Origin: Bacteroidia bacterium
Lineage (GTDB): Bacteria; Bacteroidota; Bacteroidia; Chitinophagales; Chitinophagaceae
Length of the DNA stretch: 64,000 bases
Direction: 5' to 3'
Assembly (NCBI GenBank): GCA_030429205.1
Contig: JAUICZ010000001.1
Span: forward strand, 1,850,806-1,914,805
Positions 58,919-64,000 of the stretch are shown here, piece after piece. Position 1 is the stretch's first letter; each line of letters begins with the position of its first letter. Made by a program: the position numbers and the translations under genes. The notes below the pieces were generated by a model. That model was not told the DNA's origin. It was given only the letters and a program-made list of their open reading frames with translations, and ran no database searches.

Positions 58919-60786
58919 TTTTTATTCAGAATAGATACGAGTACACTTGTGCCTTCATGCAAGGTGGAGTCAATATCTATTAGTCCGTCTAAGATAGTTG
59001 CATTTTCTTTTACAGAAGATAGTGTTAGCTCATTATTCAGTATATCCGTACTCATTCCATCTCCATCGTCAGATACTGTTATATTAATGTGTTCGTCTGT
59101 AATAACAAGATTTACTTCTATAAGTTGAGCATGACTATGTTTTAGCGCATTTCCTACCAGCTCTTGCATGGTTCTGAATATGAGTAGTTGTTTCTCGTGC
59201 GATAGTCGAATGTCTGCCTGCTTTATTACGTTCACTTCTATTTGGGCGGTTGTGGTGGGCATACCTTCCAGATACTCTTTTACAGCATCAGCAAACTTGT
59301 TCTTTAAAGATGGGGCAGGGTTTAAGTTGTGCGATATTCTGCGTGTTTCTCTATGGGTCTTTTGTGCAGTGTCAGCAAGTGCTTTTAGTTGACTGGCAAG
59401 CTGCTCGTTTTTTATATCAAGGGTGGTGTTTTCTATGCCCATTTTAATCACTGCCAATTCATTAGCAATCCCATCATGCAGCTCTTTAGCTATTCTTTTA
59501 CGCTCTTTCTCTTCGCCGTTTATGTGCGCGTTTAATACTTGCAAGCGTTTTTGCTCGTTTATCTGTTCTATTTTACGTTTACTGCGCATTCTTATCATCA
59601 CAACAGCAAGCGTCAGTATTGTAACGGCCAGTAGCAGTAAGGCAAGGTATAGATTTCTCTTGCTTATTTTGTTTGCCTGCTCTTGCATTACTAGTTTGTT
59701 CTCAGCTATTTGTCTGTCTTTTTTCTCTGTTTCGTATTTGGTGTGTACCTCGTTCAGTACTTTGCTGTTTTCTGTTTTAGTTATTTTCTTGTTTAGTGCA
59801 TACGCCTTTTTCTGATATGCCAGCGCGCGTTTGTACGCTCCTGTAGCTGCCAGTATATTGCTGTATGTGGTGTAGAACTTGATCTTGGCATACGGGCTAT
59901 TTTTATTTTCAATATCCTTTGCCAGTTGCTCAGCTATGTTATTCGCTTTGCCGTATTGCTTCAGTAAATAGTAGCTGTTCATCAACCCTGACATTGCCAT
60001 AAATACGTGATACTTTTCACCGACGGCTTCTCCTAGTTCTTTCGTTAATTGATAATAGTATATAGCAGAGTCATAATGTTTTTTGTCTACATAAATGCCT
60101 GCTAATACCCCTGCGGCTTTTGCCTGTGCTTCTATATTCTTATTAACTATGCTCAAATGCATTGCCTCTTGGGCCTGGTTGGTTGCAGTAGCGGTGTCGC
60201 CTAGTTTATAGTTCACAAAAGCGATCATACCCAGTGTGCCAGCGGCATTTTTATTTTTGTTTCTGGTAGAAAATATGTGGTATGCTTCGTTTAAAAGCAA
60301 CTTGGCGTTGTTGTAATCATTCTGCTTGATGTACATATTAGCCACATTGGTTTTTATTATCGCTGCAGACACACTGTCTCCATTTTGTTCGCTAATGCTT
60401 ATAACGTCAATATATCCCTTGATGGCTTTTGGGTAGTCGCCCGCCTGGCTGTATGCAACGGCAATAATGCTTTTAAAAGCTTGTTGGTTGCCTGTGTTGT
60501 TTTCTTGCCGTGCAATTTCTAAGCCCTTGTTGCCATACCAAACTGCAGAGTCGGTTTCTTTACTGCTTATATAGTGGCTCGCCTTATAGTATAGCAGTGT
60601 CATCGTTTCATCTGGAGTGTTGTACTGTTGGCTTAACGAGTTAAGGCACGAGATGTAGTTTTGGGTATCTTGTTTACGACACTCATTTATCATACTGTCC
60701 AGTACAGATGCCTGTTGCTCCTGCCCATAACACAAAAAGGGACTAAGCACGAGTATAAGCGAAAACAGTCTGTAAAAATGCAACAT
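58915..60786 (-). CDS. TPR-containing sensor histidine kinase (NarL-type), 623 aa
   Basis: Signal peptide or anchor at the N-terminus (FLCYGQ), a periplasmic TPR region at about 50-350 (AWYGNKGLEIARQENN; NNAKLLLNEAYHIFS and further repeats), one membrane helix at about 378-398, a coiled coil, then a HisKA_3 domain with His437 in IAKELHDGIANELA and a HATPase domain (NALKHSHAQLIEV, DDGDGMS). TPR sensors of this type are common in Bacteroidota. The partner regulator overlaps its 3' end. Confidence 0.93.
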   Translation of the reverse strand: MLHFYRLFSLILVLSPFLCYGQEQQASVLDSMINECRKQDTQNYISCLNSLSQQYNTPDETMTLLYYKASHYISSKETDSAVWYGNKGLEIARQENNTGNQQAFKSIIAVAYSQAGDYPKAIKGYIDVISISEQNGDSVSAAIIKTNVANMYIKQNDYNNAKLLLNEAYHIFSTRNKNKNAAGTLGMIAFVNYKLGDTATATNQAQEAMHLSIVNKNIEAQAKAAGVLAGIYVDKKHYDSAIYYYQLTKELGEAVGEKYHVFMAMSGLMNSYYLLKQYGKANNIAEQLAKDIENKNSPYAKIKFYTTYSNILAATGAYKRALAYQKKAYALNKKITKTENSKVLNEVHTKYETEKKDRQIAENKLVMQEQANKISKRNLYLALLLLAVTILTLAVVMIRMRSKRKIEQINEQKRLQVLNAHINGEEKERKRIAKELHDGIANELAVIKMGIENTTLDIKNEQLASQLKALADTAQKTHRETRRISHNLNPAPSLKNKFADAVKEYLEGMPTTTAQIEVNVIKQADIRLSHEKQLLIFRTMQELVGNALKHSHAQLIEVNLVITDEHINITVSDDGDGMSTDILNNELTLSSVKENATILDGLIDIDSTLHEGTSVLVSILNKK

Positions 60787-60982
60787 AGGTGTATGTAATC
60801 AACTCTGTTCTAAGTTATTGAAATTAAAGGGCAAAAGAAATAAGTAAACTACAGTTTAATAATACATATGCGTACCATGTATTAATAGTTTGTGTTATTT
60901 GTTTTGAAAATTGACAGTATTTTATTGCTACTATGTTACAGTTATAAATAGCAATCGTTATTTTGCAGTAAAGTTTATACAT

Positions 60983-61291
60983 ATGTGGGTTAAGATCTCA
61001 ACTATCGAACAACTGGAAAAGCTACACGAAGGTGCTTTGGTTTCTATATATCCGGTGCAAGGCGCACCTAAAGATGAGTATGATGGTTCAGATCCTGATC
61101 AGGCGATATCTCGTCTGGTAGCAGAGAATGATCTTAAGGCGAAGATGATACATATGGCTCCGTTACAAAGAAAGGAAGAGGCCAGAACAGTAACATCGGG
61201 CAGCATGGGCAGTATGATATTAGATGCCGGTCATAAGAGCTATGTAGACATCATAGAGCAGGGCGTATGGTGGGTGCAGGAAGGTCTGTAA
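60983..61291 (+). CDS. Hypothetical small soluble protein, 102 aa
   Basis: Start at ATG 60983 (in-frame extension to 60911 is not supported). No signal peptide or membrane helix. The N-terminus MWVKISTIEQLEKL and the centre DEYDGSDPDQAISRLVAEND suggest an alpha/beta cytoplasmic protein; the C-terminus has VWWVQEGL. I do not recognise a family. Convergent with the next gene, one base apart. Confidence 0.65.
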   Translation: MWVKISTIEQLEKLHEGALVSIYPVQGAPKDEYDGSDPDQAISRLVAENDLKAKMIHMAPLQRKEEARTVTSGSMGSMILDAGHKSYVDIIEQGVWWVQEGL

Positions 61292-61292
61292 A

Positions 61293-61778
61293 CTATCGCC
61301 TTTTATAATAAAGATCACATCCGTCTATATAGCTGGAGTGTAATACTAACTCGTCTTTACACAGCAATATTTTTCCTTGCAGGTAATGTGTCGCATTAGT
61401 GCATTTTAGTGTCCAGAAGTCATCTCCTGTATTTGACAGATTCCACGTGCCTTCTGATATGGTTTTCCCATTTTCCGTTACTTTATACAAGCCACCGTCG
61501 TTAAATTGAACAACCACATGCTTATCGGCTGTAAATGTTTGTTGCCCAGACCAAAAGCAGGCTTTCTTTTCCCATACCCAAATGCCCTCGATGTTAGCTG
61601 TTATTTGCGACGGGAGCGGGTTCTCTTTTTTATGACATTCAGTTATGCTATTATAATCTACCGCTGCTGTAGATTGTGGTTGGTTGATCTGGTCTGACTT
61701 TTTCTTATTGCATGCAGTTGTAGCAATAATGCAAAATATGGTTAGTACTATCAGGGATGTATATATGCTTATTTTCAT
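61293..61778 (-). CDS. Hypothetical lipoprotein, lipocalin-like, 161 aa
   Basis: Start at ATG 61778 (MKISIYTS). Lipobox IATTAC (Cys23) followed by NKKK. Mature domain has IEGIWVWEKKACFWSG, VVVQFNDGGLYKVTENG, ISEGTWNLSNTGDDFWTL and a terminal DGCDLYYKRR, a lipocalin-like beta-barrel pattern with possible disulfides. Typical of Bacteroidota envelope proteins. Role unknown. Confidence 0.75.
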   Translation of the reverse strand: MKISIYTSLIVLTIFCIIATTACNKKKSDQINQPQSTAAVDYNSITECHKKENPLPSQITANIEGIWVWEKKACFWSGQQTFTADKHVVVQFNDGGLYKVTENGKTISEGTWNLSNTGDDFWTLKCTNATHYLQGKILLCKDELVLHSSYIDGCDLYYKRR

Positions 61779-61926
61779 TCTATGCAATATATAATATTGA
61801 GTTATCTCACCCTGTCAGGGGGATGTTATGATTTTCATAATATGACAAGTTTCTGATTATTTACTGTCGGTTAATATGCGCAATTTGGCACATGTTTTGT
61901 CGTTTTAGTGTAAAACCTACAGAACT

Positions 61927-62514
61927 ATGAATGCTAAAACTCCAGTATTAGTATGTCTGTTATTACTGGGCACAACAGTTGCCTGTAATGATAAGGACTA
62001 TAAGGCTTATTATAAGTCAGCAGAAATAACGGTAACAGATCTTTTCTCGCAACAAGTCGTCCAGCCCAAGGATACTGTATCGCATAACAACCTTCAATTG
62101 AGGGTGCAATTAACCAAAGAGCGACACCTTGTTACAAATAACATGTGGGCGGGTAATGCAGCCTACGCAACCTCTCGGGACAGAAACAGGGTTACTATAA
62201 TAGAGAAAGTAAAGAACATTAAGCTGATAACACTGAACGATTATAACAGCAACTTTAAAGCGGGCGATGATATAATGGACAGTTGTTACATCAACAATGT
62301 GTATAGAAATGATGAACGCGGGTTGATAAGCTCTATGAATGAGCAAACCTATGGAGATGTGTATGATTATGAGATCAGCGAGTTAGGAATGTTCGAGTTT
62401 AAGATAGAAGCCCGGCCCGATGCCGCAACTATACAACGGTTTGCTTTGGTGTTTGAGACTGAAGCCGGCTCTGCATTTACCGATACTACAATTTCATTCA
62501 TTGTTAAACCTTAA
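61927..62514 (+). CDS. Hypothetical lipoprotein, 195 aa
   Basis: Lipobox TTVAC (Cys20) followed by NDKDYK. The mature part is beta-rich with mixed charge, containing ITVTDLFSQQVVQPKD, MDSCYINNVYRNDERG and FALVFETEAGSAFTDT. It precedes the 285-aa gene by nine bases, so the two are probably co-transcribed. No family recognised. Confidence 0.78.
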   Translation: MNAKTPVLVCLLLLGTTVACNDKDYKAYYKSAEITVTDLFSQQVVQPKDTVSHNNLQLRVQLTKERHLVTNNMWAGNAAYATSRDRNRVTIIEKVKNIKLITLNDYNSNFKAGDDIMDSCYINNVYRNDERGLISSMNEQTYGDVYDYEISELGMFEFKIEARPDAATIQRFALVFETEAGSAFTDTTISFIVKP

Positions 62515-62523
62515 AATCTCGTC

Positions 62524-63381
62524 ATGAAAGTATTATCTGTAATTATTTTATGCTGTCTTGCACATACAGCGCTTGCACAAGATGCAATGAGAGGTGCTGT
62601 TAAAAAAGGGTCTCTGCATTGGTATGTTAAACTGGCAGGAGATTATCATTTTAATGAAAACGATACCGGCCCGTCTGTGGATAATGAACCGGAGTCGGGT
62701 GGGTTTAGAAGGCAGGAAGATTTGTTGACGGCTAAAGATGCGATAGGTTCCAGAATTGGTATAGGGCTGCAACGGATTACCAGATATCGTATGTTCTTTT
62801 TACTGCGTAGCGATGTGAAGTTCCTCAGGCACAGCTTGCTATTAAACTATAAGGCTGCAGAAAATGGATATCCCGGCAGTAGCTATACGTTGCAAGAACG
62901 ATACAATTTTACAGAGTATGCGCTGAATTTGCATTTAGCGATGGGGTACTCTCTACTGGTAGCTCATGGTAAAGGTGCGGTAGACTTTGCAATGGGAGCA
63001 AACTTGCACATACCTGTTGTAGGAGAGTCTAACAAAGGAGAGTTGATACACGGCCAAACAAATAATAATTCGCCCTATCAGGATGCAATTATGTATGTGC
63101 AAACCGGCTGGGGCGATCAAAAGCCACATGGTAATACAGACGGGGCTTACATACCAATAAACGTACTGGCAGATTTTCAAGTTGCATACACTTTTAATCA
63201 GCCTGCGGTGTTTTCTGACAGGAAGCTAAGAATAGGTTTAGACCTTGGAGTAGCAGGAGAAGGGAACTACCTTAATACGGTAGAGGTGACAACAATACGT
63301 GCGAACAGAGAAACCGGCAATAAATACAAGTTTAAAGATCTACATTTATCGCTGGGATTTTTTGTGGCTGTGGAAATATAG
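62524..63381 (+). CDS. Hypothetical outer-membrane or secreted beta-rich protein, 285 aa
   Basis: Signal peptide of 19 residues (TALAQ). The rest alternates short amphipathic strands with polar loops (YHFNENDTGPSVDNEPESGG; SRIGIGLQRITRYRMFFLLRS; DVKFLRHSLLLNYK; NLHLAMGYSLLVAHG; LADFQVAYTF; LSLGFFVAVEI at the end), consistent with an outer-membrane beta-barrel. The last residue is not an aromatic Phe/Trp, so the barrel call is tentative. It shares an operon with the preceding lipoprotein. Confidence 0.7.
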   Translation: MKVLSVIILCCLAHTALAQDAMRGAVKKGSLHWYVKLAGDYHFNENDTGPSVDNEPESGGFRRQEDLLTAKDAIGSRIGIGLQRITRYRMFFLLRSDVKFLRHSLLLNYKAAENGYPGSSYTLQERYNFTEYALNLHLAMGYSLLVAHGKGAVDFAMGANLHIPVVGESNKGELIHGQTNNNSPYQDAIMYVQTGWGDQKPHGNTDGAYIPINVLADFQVAYTFNQPAVFSDRKLRIGLDLGVAGEGNYLNTVEVTTIRANRETGNKYKFKDLHLSLGFFVAVEI

Positions 63382-63390
63382 AAAAGAAGA

Positions 63391-63410
63391 GGGTCGCCGT
63401 TAGGCGACCC
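63391..63410 (+). terminator. Terminator hairpin after the 285-aa gene
   Basis: GGGTCGCC-GTTA-GGCGACCC followed by TTGTT. The T-run is weak. Confidence 0.65.
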
Positions 63411-63447
63411 TTGTTACATACACTACGGCTTGCGCCGTGAAAAGTCT

Positions 63448-64000
63448 TTATCTCAGGTCAATCATTTCCGCTCCGGGAAATTCTTTTGCTGTGTAGGTAA
63501 ACAAGTTGTCTCCTAAGGTAATATTTGTTTTGTAATTACTTAAAGAATAGCGGTATGTGTTACCGTTCTTTTCCCAAACTTGTCCGCCTACTATCTGACG
63601 GTTGTTATCTACAGCCAGCTGTACTTTGCTGAATGCTTTGTCTGCATTTTTGGGTGTAAGCTCAATAACCTCACAGGTTTTGCCATCAATTTTACGTGGG
63701 CCAACATACTTGTAGTTGTACTCCTTATCGTAAAAGTTGGTTAGTAGTTTTGCGGGAGAAAGTGCCTGGTCATCCGGGTTGTATGCAGAGGCTTGTATTT
63801 CGTTAGTAGCCTTCATATACGTCCATGCGGTTTTATTATCACTCATGATGATGAGCTCCTTATTCTCCATCTCAATACGATACTTTTCTCCTTTCATGTA
63901 AAAGGTACCTGTTTTAGTATCGTTGTTGCCGCCACCAAGTAACTCCAGTTTAAAATCTGATTTTAAAGATTTTAAGTTGCTGATCTTCTTGTTAGAAGCA
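63448..64000 (-). CDS. LolA-like outer-membrane lipoprotein carrier, cut by the right edge
   Basis: The frame enters from the right edge without a start, so the N-terminus is missing; an internal Met at 63897 is not the start. Visible features fit LolA: DFKLELLGGGNNDTKTGTFY, MKGEKYRIEMENKELIIMSD, TAWTYMKATNEIQ, the repeat-like strands of the open barrel and a C-terminal FPGAEMIDLR. LolA carries lipoproteins across the periplasm, which suits the many lipoproteins here. Confidence 0.75.
   Translation of the reverse strand, partial: ASNKKISNLKSLKSDFKLELLGGGNNDTKTGTFYMKGEKYRIEMENKELIIMSDNKTAWTYMKATNEIQASAYNPDDQALSPAKLLTNFYDKEYNYKYVGPRKIDGKTCEVIELTPKNADKAFSKVQLAVDNNRQIVGGQVWEKNGNTYRYSLSNYKTNITLGDNLFTYTAKEFPGAEMIDLR

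Overview
The window reads as a chromosomal segment of a Bacteroidota bacterium, probably of the Chitinophagaceae/Sphingobacteriia type. The evidence is: six proteins ending in a type IX secretion (T9SS) type A sorting domain; many lipoproteins with an SCKK/SCNK-like lipobox; promoters of the TTTG-N(about 20)-TAnnTTTG type instead of -35/-10 boxes; few Shine-Dalgarno sequences; LytS/LytTR two-component pairs; DUF3822 next to rsmD; and a YtxJ-type bacillithiol-system protein. Base composition is moderately AT-rich. I see no tRNA, rRNA, CRISPR array, transposase or integrase.

Layout. About 1-4404 is the right-hand end of a phage-like module: small virion-type proteins, a large tail-fibre-like protein with a signal peptide, then three overlapping small genes that look like a holin plus membrane/spanin lysis cassette. 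4493-10747 is a six-gene operon encoding a MacAB-like tripartite exporter (TolC, adaptor, permease, ATPase) followed by its own LytS-type kinase and LytTR regulator. 10762-16456 holds two tandem paralogous lipoproteins (one whose only plausible start codon is ATA), a seven-bladed propeller T9SS protein and an Asp-rich PID-CTERM-like protein. 16590-20600 holds pyrD, a TerC-family gene and several very small genes; two of these (64 and 47 codons) share an unusual promoter layout with helically phased GTTAAC boxes. 20655-26843 is msrA and three secreted T9SS proteins. 27100-32289 holds a metal/cobalamin-receptor-like protein, small Cys-containing lipoproteins and an MBOAT plus SGNH-like acyl-transfer pair.

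32341-39755 is mostly housekeeping: leuS, a FAD oxidoreductase, a pyrE-ubiA-maf operon and a Nudix hydrolase. 39781-44818 has a T9SS-secreted serine hydrolase, a second LytS/LytTR pair and another T9SS protein behind a long leader. 44997-53192 mixes small membrane proteins with coaD, rsmD, DUF3822, a MATE exporter, ytxJ, fabD and an SDR reductase. 53202-64000 has a PLP enzyme, a second MATE exporter with a foldable 5' leader RNA, a beta-helix lipoprotein, a TPR histidine kinase with a NarL-type regulator, several unknown lipoproteins and, cut by the right edge, a LolA-like protein.

The strongest candidates for something undescribed are the twin GTTAAC-phased promoters of two small genes (about 16.8 and 20.1 kb), the structured leader before the MATE gene (about 56.8 kb), the u-spanin-like gene at 3901-4404, and the ATA-start lipoprotein at 12411. 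All calls come from reading the sequence; no database search was run.
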